Source: Chryseobacterium panacisoli
Lineage (GTDB): Bacteria; Bacteroidota; Bacteroidia; Flavobacteriales; Weeksellaceae
Direction: 5' to 3'
DNA length: 64,000 nt
Assembly (NCBI RefSeq): GCF_008274625.1
Contig: NZ_VTRU01000008.1
Location: 1 to 64,000 of the forward strand
In this document: piece after piece, positions 53,410 through 61,519 of the stretch
Layout: the number at the start of each line of letters is the position of its first letter
Position numbering within the stretch: position 1 is the first letter of the stretch
The notes under the pieces: model-generated
What the model saw: only the letters and a program-made list of their open reading frames with translations
Database searches by the model: none
Told to the model about the DNA's origin: nothing
Translations under genes and position numbers: made by a program

Positions 53410-53437
53410 AAATTATAAGTGAAAAAATATGTTTTAA

Positions 53438-54451
53438 TTAATATACTCTCAACCCGGATCTTGCTCCAGAAGAAGCAGTCACAGATTGCATTTTTGTCTT
53501 TTGTCCTGCAGTAAACATATAGAGTGAATTATCATCAGAATAATCCATGTAATTCATAAACATGACAGATCTTTTTACTCCATAGCAAGTATTGTAAAGA
53601 GGATAAGTCGGTTTTCCTGTGTTGGCTGTTGTTTGGGTAGGTGTATCTGCAATCAAATCATCACCACAATTGGTATCTCCCCAAATATGTCTAAGACCTA
53701 GATAATGACCAACTTCGTGAGTGGCAGTTCTTCCAAGATTAAATGGAGCAGAAGCACCTGTTTTTCCAACATAAGGAGCAGCAAGTACCACACCGTCTTT
53801 CCATGTTCCGGCATCTTCAGGGAAAGTGGCGTATCCAAGAATATCTCCAAGTGGATCTGGCATATTTCCAACGATCCAAATATTGAAATAGTTTGTAGAG
53901 TTAGTAGCGTCAATACCTCCTGTAGATGCTTTTTTCATGGTATTATTTATTCTGTCTGTTTTACTCCATGATGTTTTGGTAGTCGTTTTTCTTATGGTAT
54001 TTACCAGTCTGAATCTTATTTTTGCATCCCCGGCTTTTACCCCCTGAAATTCTGTAGGTATTAATGATGCATCACTGTTTGTTCCTCCATAGTCAGCATT
54101 TAAAACAGCAATTTGTTCCGCGATTCTTGCATCAGATACATTCTGTGCAGCCGTCTTATAAATTACATTTACAACTACCGGAATTTCAACAGTTCCATCT
54201 GCAAGAACTTTTCCTAAGGCAAGATTGGTGGAGAATTTTTTTGCATTAGCTTCAATTTCATCTACCTTTTGTCTGAGTGCGGGATCTTTTTGTAGTGCTT
54301 CTTGTCTCATTTCTTCTGATGGACAAATTCTTTTTGATGCTAATGAAGAAATTTCCTGTTCAGCTTGTACTTCATTTTGATTGGAAATGTTGTCATTGTT
54401 ACAGGCCGTCACTAAGCCGAGCATGAGAGCTCCAAATAATAGTTTTTTCAT
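53438..54451 (-). CDS. M43 family zinc metalloprotease lipoprotein, copy 2
   Basis: 337 residues, the same length as copy 1. Lipobox VTAC, zinc motif THEVGHYLGLRHIWG, Met-turn MFMNYMDY. Identical stretches with copy 1 include VLADGTVEIPVV, ARIAEQIAVLNADYG and KTGASAPFNLGR, so the duplication is fairly recent. Differences cluster in the pro-region and around a central loop (NYFNIWIVGNMPDPLGD). Both genes have their own promoter and terminator. Could cleave the same or related surface proteins. Confidence 0.9.
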   Translation of the reverse strand: MKKLLFGALMLGLVTACNNDNISNQNEVQAEQEISSLASKRICPSEEMRQEALQKDPALRQKVDEIEANAKKFSTNLALGKVLADGTVEIPVVVNVIYKTAAQNVSDARIAEQIAVLNADYGGTNSDASLIPTEFQGVKAGDAKIRFRLVNTIRKTTTKTSWSKTDRINNTMKKASTGGIDATNSTNYFNIWIVGNMPDPLGDILGYATFPEDAGTWKDGVVLAAPYVGKTGASAPFNLGRTATHEVGHYLGLRHIWGDTNCGDDLIADTPTQTTANTGKPTYPLYNTCYGVKRSVMFMNYMDYSDDNSLYMFTAGQKTKMQSVTASSGARSGLRVY

Positions 54452-54475
54452 ATCAAATCATTTTGGTTGAGGATG

Positions 54476-54507
54476 TGAAAATATATTATTTGAAATTAAT
54501 ATGCAAA
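54476..54507 (-). promoter_or_regulatory. Promoter of M43 copy 2
   Basis: Minus strand: TTTGCATATTAATT (54507-54494) with -33 TTTG, 20-base spacer, -7 TATTTTCA (54483-54476). Conserved with copy 1. The 14-mer also occurs upstream of the 57302 gene. Confidence 0.55.
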
Positions 54508-54698
54508 TATTTCTTCAATTTGTTTATTGAATCAATATGTATTGTGTTATTTTATTGATTTTAATTTATAATTATGTTGAATGTTTTAAATTTTAATCAA
54601 TTTCGTATTGTTTGTTGGTGCGTTTTATAGTTTTATGTTTTTTCGAGAATAAATTTCGTTTAAACTTTTTTTAAAAAGAATTTTTTTGTGGTGAAAGT

Positions 54699-55340
54699 TT
54701 AGTTTGCAAAGCCATTTTTAATAGCAAAAACAGCGAGCCCAACACGGGTTTTCAAATCCAGCTTTTCACAAAGCTGATCGCGATAGCTTTCAACGGTTCT
54801 CGGGCTGCAGCACATTCTGTCTGCAATTTCCTTATAGCTGAGTTCTGTTACGGTATATTTAAGGAATTCTTTTTCTCTGTCGGAAATTCTTACGGCAATT
54901 TCAGCTTCGGTTTCTTTATTAAGGTTAGAGAAAATAATTTTAGAAGCCCAATCCGGATAAAAGAAGCCGTCACTGTTCAATCGGGTAAGTGCTGTTTCCA
55001 GATCTCTTGGATGGGTATTTTTTAGAAGGTAGCCTTTTGCGCCGCTTTTGATCATCTTGATCACGCTATTGTCGTCACCCTGCATACTAAGCGCCATGAT
55101 TTTAATAGCGGGATGATTTTTTGTAAGCCAGGCAGCGGTTTCAAAACCATCCATAATAGGCATACTGATGTCCAAAAGAATGATATCCGGAATGGTGTTT
55201 CCTTCTTCAATTTTTTGAATGAGGTCTTTTCCGTTTTCACATACATAGATAACTTCAAACTCGTTGAAATTACCAATAATGCCTTCCAGGGCTTTTGCAA
55301 TAAGTATATGGTCGTCAACAATTACAATAGATTTCTTCAT
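54699..55340 (-). CDS. NarL/LuxR-family response regulator
   Basis: 213 residues: receiver with Asp57 (IILLDISMPIMDGF) and Lys in AKGYLLKNT, then a LuxR-type helix-turn-helix (YTVTELSYKEIADRMCCSPRTVESYRDQL). Overlaps the kinase stop by 4 bases, so the pair is translationally coupled. It probably controls genes by binding inverted repeats; no target site identified. Confidence 0.94.
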   Translation of the reverse strand: MKKSIVIVDDHILIAKALEGIIGNFNEFEVIYVCENGKDLIQKIEEGNTIPDIILLDISMPIMDGFETAAWLTKNHPAIKIMALSMQGDDNSVIKMIKSGAKGYLLKNTHPRDLETALTRLNSDGFFYPDWASKIIFSNLNKETEAEIAVRISDREKEFLKYTVTELSYKEIADRMCCSPRTVESYRDQLCEKLDLKTRVGLAVFAIKNGFAN

Positions 55341-56122
55341 GACTGTTTTTTTAAGATAATATTGATTCGGGTTCCTGTATTTTCCTGACTTTCCATATGG
55401 AAATTTGCTCCTATAATTTCAGCTCTGTTTTTCATATTAGTAAGACCTATTCCGTTGGATTTAATCTGTGAAGTATCAAACCCAATTCCGTCATCACGAA
55501 TATCAAGTTCCCAAAGGATATCTTCGGAAGTATTCAAATTGATAAAAATATTTTTACAACGGGAATGTTTTATGCTGTTCTGAATAAATTCCTGCGTGAT
55601 TCTGAGCAGCATATTTTTGTGAACAAAACCTAAATCCAGATGTTTAAAATTATGCTCAAAGCTGACAATACACTTTTTAAAAGAATTGGTATTGTCTACT
55701 TCTTCCTGTATCAAAGTTACAATTTCCTTCTGGTTGATGTTATCATCTGTCAATGTTTTTGACAAGCTACGAAGGTCCTGAAGAGATTGGTTAATGATTT
55801 GTGAAACCTGGTCTATTCTTTCGCTGGCTTCCGGAACTTTGTTCTCATACAGCATCTGCTGAACATACAGGCTTACAAGAGTGAGTTTTTGACCAATATT
55901 ATCATGCAGTTCTCTTCCTATCTGCTGCATAGTAGCCTGCTGGATTTCCAATTGGGTAGACAAAAGTTCTCTCTGATGAAGTTCATTTTTCATCTCGATT
56001 TCATTCATATATTCTCTTTTTCGTTGTCTGTAACTTCGGATATAGATTAATACAGCTGTTATAAACATCACAAAGAGTATGTTAAATAGAATGATAACTA
56101 TTAAGAGCTCTGTTTTCCCCAT
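55337..56122 (-). CDS. Sensor histidine kinase of the HisKA_3 (NarX-like) class
   Basis: 261 residues. One N-terminal membrane helix (LLIVIILFNILFVMFITAVLIYI) and then the HisKA_3 dimerisation motif IGRELHDNIGQKLTLVSLY, followed by a GHKL ATPase core (RITQEFIQNSIKHS; DIRDDGIGFDTSQIKSNGIGL). There is no large periplasmic sensor, so it probably senses through the membrane or through the membrane protein encoded just upstream, whose gene it overlaps by 22 bases. Confidence 0.93.
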   Translation of the reverse strand: MGKTELLIVIILFNILFVMFITAVLIYIRSYRQRKREYMNEIEMKNELHQRELLSTQLEIQQATMQQIGRELHDNIGQKLTLVSLYVQQMLYENKVPEASERIDQVSQIINQSLQDLRSLSKTLTDDNINQKEIVTLIQEEVDNTNSFKKCIVSFEHNFKHLDLGFVHKNMLLRITQEFIQNSIKHSRCKNIFINLNTSEDILWELDIRDDGIGFDTSQIKSNGIGLTNMKNRAEIIGANFHMESQENTGTRINIILKKQS

Positions 56123-56745
56123 ATAAATGAACTTGCAAATAAGATATACATCACTGAAACTGAGATCAGGAAATAACTAAAATATATATCCCAAATTTCC
56201 TTGTATTTTACCAGAAGTGATAGAAATGCCATGAAAGGTAATGTTCCTATATATGATAGCGTAATTCCAAGATTAATATAAAACATTTTGTTTTTATTGA
56301 AATTGAGAATCTCTTGTGAAGTAATTTGTTTGTAATACTCCATAATTACCAAAAGCATCAAAATAAGACAGCCAAAAGTATAGTTGAAAGCAAATACAAT
56401 TTTGCTTTTGGAAAAATATAATTCATTAGGAATAAATGAAAGCAGATATAAAAGGGATATTACCCAAAATAATTTGGGCTTTGCTAAAGATTTTGCAGCA
56501 TATAGCCAGTAAAAAAATATGAACTGGATTGGCATTAAAAGATAGTTATAGTACTGAGCTTTGGTAAAATGAACAAAACTTCCCCACTTGCCATAAGCTT
56601 CCCCAAGAAAAATAAATACCAGATAAAATACAAAAAGTTTCCAATGTTGTTCTTTTAAACGGTTATAATGGAAAATTGCTATGACTGCAGCAAGCCCTTC
56701 AGCCCAAAGCAGACTTTTTTGTGCAAATTCCTGGAATTCTGTCAT
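56101..56745 (-). CDS. Polytopic membrane protein, possible sensor partner of the kinase
   Basis: 214 residues with about six hydrophobic spans spread over the whole length (for example WKLFVFYLVFIFLGEAYG, YNYLLMPIQFIFFYWLY, FIPNELYF region, FAFNYTFGCLILMLLVIM, YINLGITLSYIGTLPFM, YFSYFLISVSVMYILF). No enzyme motif. The reading frame overlaps the kinase start by 22 bases. Because that kinase has only one helix and no sensor domain, this protein is a plausible input module, but that is inference. Confidence 0.75.
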   Translation of the reverse strand: MTEFQEFAQKSLLWAEGLAAVIAIFHYNRLKEQHWKLFVFYLVFIFLGEAYGKWGSFVHFTKAQYYNYLLMPIQFIFFYWLYAAKSLAKPKLFWVISLLYLLSFIPNELYFSKSKIVFAFNYTFGCLILMLLVIMEYYKQITSQEILNFNKNKMFYINLGITLSYIGTLPFMAFLSLLVKYKEIWDIYFSYFLISVSVMYILFASSFIWGKQSS

Positions 56746-56771
56746 ACAGTTCTAATATGATATATTTACAA

Positions 56772-57302
56772 TTAAAAAGACTGACCTAAAGGAGCTTTTG
56801 GTGGAACAAGTATTCCGTTATTTTCTCCAAGACTTGTATCATCATCTTCTCCCGTGCCTTTGGCAGATTTATTGGCTAATGCAAAAGATTTTCCTTCAGC
56901 ACTTTGAAATGGATTGAAGTCATAATCAATAAGTTCTCCTGTTTCGTCCGCTTTTTTCAATGTTGGGACCATCACGAGAGTGTGTCTTCCTGCGTATTCT
57001 ATCGGAACAGGATGTGAATCCATCATAGACCAGTTTTCTGTTTTTGGATAAGTAGCATAATAAAATCTGATTCCTAGGTCTTCTTCAGAAGCTGTCGGGT
57101 TAACTTTGGCTGCCTCTTCTTCAATCTTTGCAATGAAATTTTTTAATTTCGGAAGGTCAAACCAGATGGAATGAGCATCTTCTATTCCTAAAGCGTTGTT
57201 AATAGCACTTAGATGATTCTGACGGTAATTGTCAATCAGAGCCTGGATAAGACTATTTGACATTGTTCCGGGTTGCATTGGATTGTTTGATTCTGTATTC
57301 AT
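56772..57302 (-). CDS. Protein of unknown function near the NarL-type system
   Basis: 176 residues, no signal peptide or membrane span. N-terminus Ser/Asn-rich, then SLIQALIDNYRQNHLSAINNALGIEDAHSIWFDLPKLKNF, a central RFYYATYPKTENWSMM segment, and a Gly/Asp-rich tail ending VPPKAPLGQSF. I recognise no family. Its upstream region carries a 14-base motif (57332-57345, minus strand TTTGCATATTAATT) also found before the M43 genes. It is the first gene of a possible four-gene transcript with the membrane protein and NarL system (27-base gap). Confidence 0.7.
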   Translation of the reverse strand: MNTESNNPMQPGTMSNSLIQALIDNYRQNHLSAINNALGIEDAHSIWFDLPKLKNFIAKIEEEAAKVNPTASEEDLGIRFYYATYPKTENWSMMDSHPVPIEYAGRHTLVMVPTLKKADETGELIDYDFNPFQSAEGKSFALANKSAKGTGEDDDTSLGENNGILVPPKAPLGQSF

Positions 57303-57474
57303 AGCTTAGCAATATTTTACGGATGAAATTCAATTAATATGCAAATTTCGGAAAAAATATGCTAGAAAAGACATTAGTTAGTAGGGAATTATACGTTATT
57401 TTTACCGTGTATTTACGGATTGTATGTTAAGGTATTGCAATTTAGATAGGATGTAAACGTAGATTCATTCCATA

Positions 57475-57506
57475 AAAAAGCGGAGAAGTATGCTTCTCCG
57501 CTTTTT
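57475..57506 (-). terminator. Terminator of the double-glycine peptide gene
   Basis: AAAAAGCGGAGAAG (57475-57488) pairs with CTTCTCCGCTTTTT (57493-57506), a perfect 14-bp stem just downstream of the 57511 stop. Confidence 0.9.
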
Positions 57507-57510
57507 CTTT

Positions 57511-57663
57511 TTAAATACATGGATACTTTTTCCTGTCTTTACAAATGTTTCCGGCGGTACAGCAAAGATTGGCGGGGCAGTTCATGTTTTCGTCACACAT
57601 AATGATGGCTGCGATAAGGCCGCCGTCAATTTTCTTTAAATCTTTTCTTTTTAGCTTTTTCAT
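57511..57663 (-). CDS. Double-glycine leader peptide with six cysteines (bacteriocin/pheromone-like)
   Basis: 50 residues, too short for most gene callers. The leader MKKLKRKDLKKIDGG (residues 1-15) is the typical Bacteroidota GG leader that is cut after Gly-Gly by a peptidase-containing ABC exporter. The mature 35 residues hold Cys23, Cys29, Cys34, Cys35, Cys41 and Cys49, spaced C-x5-C-x4-CC-x5-C-x7-C, with a hydrophobic LIAAIIM start. That spacing is compatible with an inhibitor cystine knot. No exporter gene is nearby, so it may use one encoded elsewhere. It has its own terminator; the promoter is not clear. Bacteriocin, pheromone or toxin are all possible. Confidence 0.75.
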   Translation of the reverse strand: MKKLKRKDLKKIDGGLIAAIIMCDENMNCPANLCCTAGNICKDRKKYPCI

Positions 57664-57738
57664 AATGATTTTGTTATTAGTTGATTGGTGTGGTAAATAT
57701 AAAAATATATCACATAATAAGGATAAAATAAAGAAAAA

Positions 57739-57775
57739 AATAAGTGCCGCAGATTATTCTACGGCACTTATTCAC
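57739..57775 (-). terminator. Terminator of clpB
   Basis: AATAAGTGCCG (57739-57749) pairs with CGGCACTTATT (57762-57772), in the gap after the clpB stop at 57804. Confidence 0.85.
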
Positions 57776-57803
57776 AAAAATAATGTATATGAAAAAAACT
57801 ATT

Positions 57804-60398
57804 TTATTGTTCAGTGGGTCTGAAAACTAAACCTGTTTCTACAAAGTAATCCAGAGTAATTCTGTCTCCGTCGTTTACATTTCCTGCAAGAATTTCTTTG
57901 GAAAGTTTGTTTAATACCTCCTGTTGGATCACTCTTTTCAGTGGTCTTGCTCCGAAAGCAGGGTCATAACCTTTCTCCATCAGATAATCTACCGCATCCT
58001 GGGTGAAAGTCATAATGATGTTTCTTTTAGATAACATTTCATTGAATCCTCTCAACTGATACTGAACGATTTTTCCGATTTCCTTTTTTCTTAAAGGCTG
58101 GAACAGTACAATTTCATCAATTCTGTTCAGGAATTCCGGGCGCAGGGTTTGTTTTAAAAGATCAAAAACTTCATCTTTTGTTTTGTCCACAATTTCATCC
58201 TGATTTTCCTCCGTAAGATTTTCAAAATTTTCCTGAATAAGGTGTGAGCCTAAATTTGAGGTCATAATGATGATTGAATTTTTGAAATTTACCACACGAC
58301 CTTTGTTATCAGTAAGACGTCCGTCGTCCAAAACCTGAAGTAAGGTGTTGAAAACATCCGGATGTGCTTTTTCAATCTCATCCAAAAGCACTACAGAATA
58401 CGGTCTTCTTCTTACAGCTTCAGTCAATTGTCCGCCTTCATCATATCCTACATATCCCGGAGGAGCTCCTACCAACCTTGAAACACTGTGACGTTCCTGA
58501 TATTCACTCATATCAATTCTCGTCATGTTGTTTTCATCATCGAATAAGAATTCTGCTAATGCCTTTGCAAGTTCGGTTTTACCAACTCCGGTTGTTCCCA
58601 GGAATAAGAAAGATCCGATAGGTTTTTTATCATCGCTCAATCCAGCTCTGTTTCTTCTGATAGCATCAGCAACTGCCTGAATCGCTTCATCCTGTCCAAC
58701 CACCCTGTGGTGCAGTTCAGATTCCAGATTTAATAGCTTATCTCTTTCAGATTGTAATAATTTAGTTACAGGAATACCCGTCCATTTAGCAATTACTTCA
58801 GAGATGTTTTCTGCAGTAACTTCTTCTTTGATCAGCTCATTCTGATGGTTCTGCATTTCGAGTTCCATCTTTGTAAATTCTTCTTCTTTTTCACGAAGTT
58901 TTCCGTATTGGATCTCCGCTACTTTTGCATAATCTCCGGATCTGGAAGCTCTTTCTGCTTCATGTTTCAGAGATTCAATATCCTTTTTGATCTGGGTAAG
59001 ATCTTCACTTTTCTGTTTTTCTTTCAGCCATTTGGCGTTGATCTCATTTCTCTGTTCGGAAATTTTAGCAATATCCTCTTTCAGATGATCAATTTTGGTC
59101 TGGTTGCCTTCCCTTGAAATAGCTGCCAATTCAATTTCCAGCTGCATCAATCTTCTGTCCAGAACATCCAGTTCTTCCGGCTTGGAATTGATTTCCATTC
59201 TAAGTTTGGCAGAAGCTTCATCAATAAGGTCGATTGCTTTATCTGGTAAGAAACGGTCTGAAATATATCTTTGAGACATTTCCACAGCAGCAATAATCGC
59301 TTCGTCTTTGATTCTTACTTTGTGGTGAGCCTCATATTTATCTTTAATACCACGAAGGATTGAAATAGCAGATTCTGTATCCGGTTCTTCCACCATTACT
59401 TTCTGGAAACGTCTTTCCAACGCTTTATCTTTTTCAAAATACTTTTGATACTCGTTTAAAGTTGTGGCTCCAATTGCTCTCAATTCACCTCTTGCTAAAG
59501 CAGGTTTTAAAATGTTGGCAGCATCCATCGCTCCTTCGCCGCCGCCGGCACCCACCAATGTGTGGATTTCGTCGATGAAAAGTATAATCTGCCCGTCAGA
59601 TTTGATGACTTCATTCACAACGGATTTCAGACGCTCTTCAAATTCACCTTTGTATTTGGCTCCGGCGATCAAAGCTCCCATATCCAACGAGAATAACGTT
59701 TTGTCCATCAGGTTTTCAGGAACATCACCGTTGATAATTCTGTGGGCGATTCCTTCAGCAATGGCCGTTTTACCTACACCCGGCTCTCCAATAAGGATTG
59801 GGTTGTTTTTTGTTCTTCTGGAAAGGATCTGTAAAACCCTTCTGATTTCCTCATCACGCCCGATTACGGGATCCAGCTTTCCTTCTGCTGCTAACTCATT
59901 GAAGTTTTTAGCATATTTATTTAAGGACTGGTATGTTTCTTCTGAACTTGCAGAAGTTGCTTTACTTCCTTTTCTTAATTCTTTGATAGCACCTTCCAGC
60001 AGATTTTTGGTTACCCCCATATCTTTCAGCATTTTGGACACTTCAGAGCTGGTTTCCAAAAGAGATAGCCATAAATGTTCAATCGTTACATATTCGTCAC
60101 CCATTTTCTTAGCGATATTGGGTGCATCCAGCAATACTTTATTGGCAGATTGTGAAAGATAAATGTTTCCTCCCTGTACTTTTGGAAGTTTTTCAAGATT
60201 TTCACGGTTGCGCTCTCTTACTAAATTGGCATCTGCTTCAGATTTCTTAAGTAGGAAAGGCGATATATTTTCATCCACCTGGAAGATTCCTTCAAGGAGA
60301 TGTTGAGGTTCGATACTTTGGTTGCCCAATTCCATAGCAATCTGTTGTGCTGCCTGGATGGCTTCCTGTGATTTTACTGTATATTGGTTCAAGTTCAT
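57804..60398 (-). CDS. clpB: ATP-dependent disaggregase ClpB
   Basis: 864 residues, standard ClpB length. N-terminal Clp repeat domain (NLNQYTVKSQEAIQAAQQIA), first AAA+ module with Walker A GEPGVGKTA, ClpB-type coiled-coil middle domain (~400-530), second AAA+ module with GTTGVGKTE and pore loop GYVGYDEGG, C-terminal GARPLKRVIQQEV. It pulls aggregated proteins through a hexameric ring, in concert with DnaK. A hairpin ends it. Upstream (60399-60767) is a gene-free gap with no recognisable CIRCE element. Confidence 0.97.
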   Translation of the reverse strand: MNLNQYTVKSQEAIQAAQQIAMELGNQSIEPQHLLEGIFQVDENISPFLLKKSEADANLVRERNRENLEKLPKVQGGNIYLSQSANKVLLDAPNIAKKMGDEYVTIEHLWLSLLETSSEVSKMLKDMGVTKNLLEGAIKELRKGSKATSASSEETYQSLNKYAKNFNELAAEGKLDPVIGRDEEIRRVLQILSRRTKNNPILIGEPGVGKTAIAEGIAHRIINGDVPENLMDKTLFSLDMGALIAGAKYKGEFEERLKSVVNEVIKSDGQIILFIDEIHTLVGAGGGEGAMDAANILKPALARGELRAIGATTLNEYQKYFEKDKALERRFQKVMVEEPDTESAISILRGIKDKYEAHHKVRIKDEAIIAAVEMSQRYISDRFLPDKAIDLIDEASAKLRMEINSKPEELDVLDRRLMQLEIELAAISREGNQTKIDHLKEDIAKISEQRNEINAKWLKEKQKSEDLTQIKKDIESLKHEAERASRSGDYAKVAEIQYGKLREKEEEFTKMELEMQNHQNELIKEEVTAENISEVIAKWTGIPVTKLLQSERDKLLNLESELHHRVVGQDEAIQAVADAIRRNRAGLSDDKKPIGSFLFLGTTGVGKTELAKALAEFLFDDENNMTRIDMSEYQERHSVSRLVGAPPGYVGYDEGGQLTEAVRRRPYSVVLLDEIEKAHPDVFNTLLQVLDDGRLTDNKGRVVNFKNSIIIMTSNLGSHLIQENFENLTEENQDEIVDKTKDEVFDLLKQTLRPEFLNRIDEIVLFQPLRKKEIGKIVQYQLRGFNEMLSKRNIIMTFTQDAVDYLMEKGYDPAFGARPLKRVIQQEVLNKLSKEILAGNVNDGDRITLDYFVETGLVFRPTEQ

Positions 60399-60767
60399 AT
60401 TTTATATATTTTTGGTAATGATTTGTTCAAAGTTTAGTTTTTAAAAACATCAAGAAACCAAATTTTGAGGCTCAGTTTCTTAATGCATCAATTATTTAAT
60501 CATTTAATCGATAGCTATATCGCAAAAAGCGTTCAATTATTAAATTTACAAAAAAATAGGACAAATTTTCCGGATATTGTATTTTTAACGGAAAATTAAC
60601 TTGACAAAATTTCCGATTTCGTAATTATTTCTTTGAAATCCATGAACAAATAGTCATAATTAAGTAAAATAATCCAACGGAGACACAGAAGCTGAAGAGT
60701 CTTTTTGCTTTTTATGATCAAAAAAAGAGCAGTTTGAATCAGAATAATTACTTTTGCATTTTACCAG
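60399..60767. other. Divergent intergenic region between clpB and the paa regulator
   Basis: No gene seen. The clpB side has TTTG and ACTTTG boxes on the minus strand that may form its promoter. The other end has TACTTTTG (60749-60756), a match to TAnnTTTG, only 12 bases before the ATG of the TetR gene. The rest is AT-rich. Confidence 0.55.
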
Positions 60768-61346
60768 ATGGAACTAAAAGAAAAACAGAGAAAAATATTA
60801 GACGTAGCAGTAGAGCTTTTCAAAGAGAAAGGGTATATGGGAAGCTCGGTAAGAGACCTGGCTACAAAACTCAATATCAAAGCAGCATCGCTGTATGCAC
60901 ATATCCGTTCAAAGGAAGAAATTTTGGAATGGATCTGTTTTGGCATTGCTCAGGAATTTTTCGATGAGCTTCAGGAAGTAAAGAATCAGGATATCACTCC
61001 AAGAGAAAAACTAAATCTGTTACTGGATAAGCACCTGTCTGTTGTTCTTAAAAACCGTGACGTCACTCATATTTATTCCAATGAATGGAGACATCTGGAA
61101 GAAAGGCTTCCCGAATTTGTAGAGCTTAGGAAAAATTATCAGCAGGAAGTTGAAAAACTGATTTCGGAGATCTACACTGCGGAAAACTGGGAGCTGAAAT
61201 CACCATCATTTACAACAAGATTTATTCTTCATACGTTAAACAATTCTTATTTCTGGTTCAAAAGAAGCAGTGATTCTACTGATGAAATCACTGATGAAAT
61301 CAGAGATAAAATTCTTTTCGGTTTATTGGGAAATCAAAGGTCATAG
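60768..61346 (+). CDS. TetR-family regulator, probable repressor of phenylacetate genes
   Basis: 192 residues. N-terminal helix-turn-helix (LKEKQRKILDVAVELFKEKGYMGSSVRDLATKLNIKAASLYAHIRSKEE) characteristic of TetR/AcrR proteins, then a helical ligand-binding domain. Phenylacetyl-CoA is the usual ligand for PaaR-type proteins that sit beside paa genes. A perfect palindrome CTAACA-AA-TGTTAG overlaps the predicted paaK transcription start downstream. Own promoter box TACTTTTG upstream. Transcribed in the same direction as paaK, 173 bases apart. Confidence 0.88.
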   Translation: MELKEKQRKILDVAVELFKEKGYMGSSVRDLATKLNIKAASLYAHIRSKEEILEWICFGIAQEFFDELQEVKNQDITPREKLNLLLDKHLSVVLKNRDVTHIYSNEWRHLEERLPEFVELRKNYQQEVEKLISEIYTAENWELKSPSFTTRFILHTLNNSYFWFKRSSDSTDEITDEIRDKILFGLLGNQRS

Positions 61347-61463
61347 CTTTTGACAGAAAGGAATTGTCAGTATATTTTATCCAGTACTTTTTACAAAAAT
61401 AGACAGCTCAGCTTGCGTTTTGTTATTTAGAATCATTCAAAATATGACAAAAGTCATAAAAAT

Positions 61464-61494
61464 TTTGCCAGCTTATAAAATCTTTTTAAATTTA
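61464..61494 (+). promoter_or_regulatory. Promoter of the paa operon
   Basis: TTTG (61464-61467), 19-base spacer, TAAATTTA (61487-61494, one change from TAnnTTTG). Transcription should begin near 61500, inside the operator at 61498-61511. Confidence 0.7.
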
Positions 61495-61497
61495 CAC

Positions 61498-61511
61498 CTA
61501 ACAAATGTTAG
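61498..61511 (+). promoter_or_regulatory. Putative TetR-type operator
   Basis: CTAACA-AA-TGTTAG: perfect 6-bp arms around a 2-base centre, overlapping the predicted transcription start; a further GTTAG follows. It contains the in-frame ATG at 61505, which argues against that start codon. Candidate binding site of the adjacent TetR protein. Confidence 0.65.
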
Positions 61512-61519
61512 TTAGTTTT

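Larger units (their letters stand above)
52930..53437. other. AT-rich gap between tandem M43 genes
   Basis: The first 70 bases contain the promoter of copy 1 (52959-52990). The middle ~380 bases are AT-rich with no open reading frame, RNA gene or clear repeat I can support. The last 60 bases hold the terminator of copy 2 at 53379-53409. Confidence 0.7.

Noticed and set aside
59464-60162. Plus-strand 232-residue frame antisense to clpB
   Set aside because: Long only because of codon bias in clpB; composition is unlike a real protein and it has no homologous motif.
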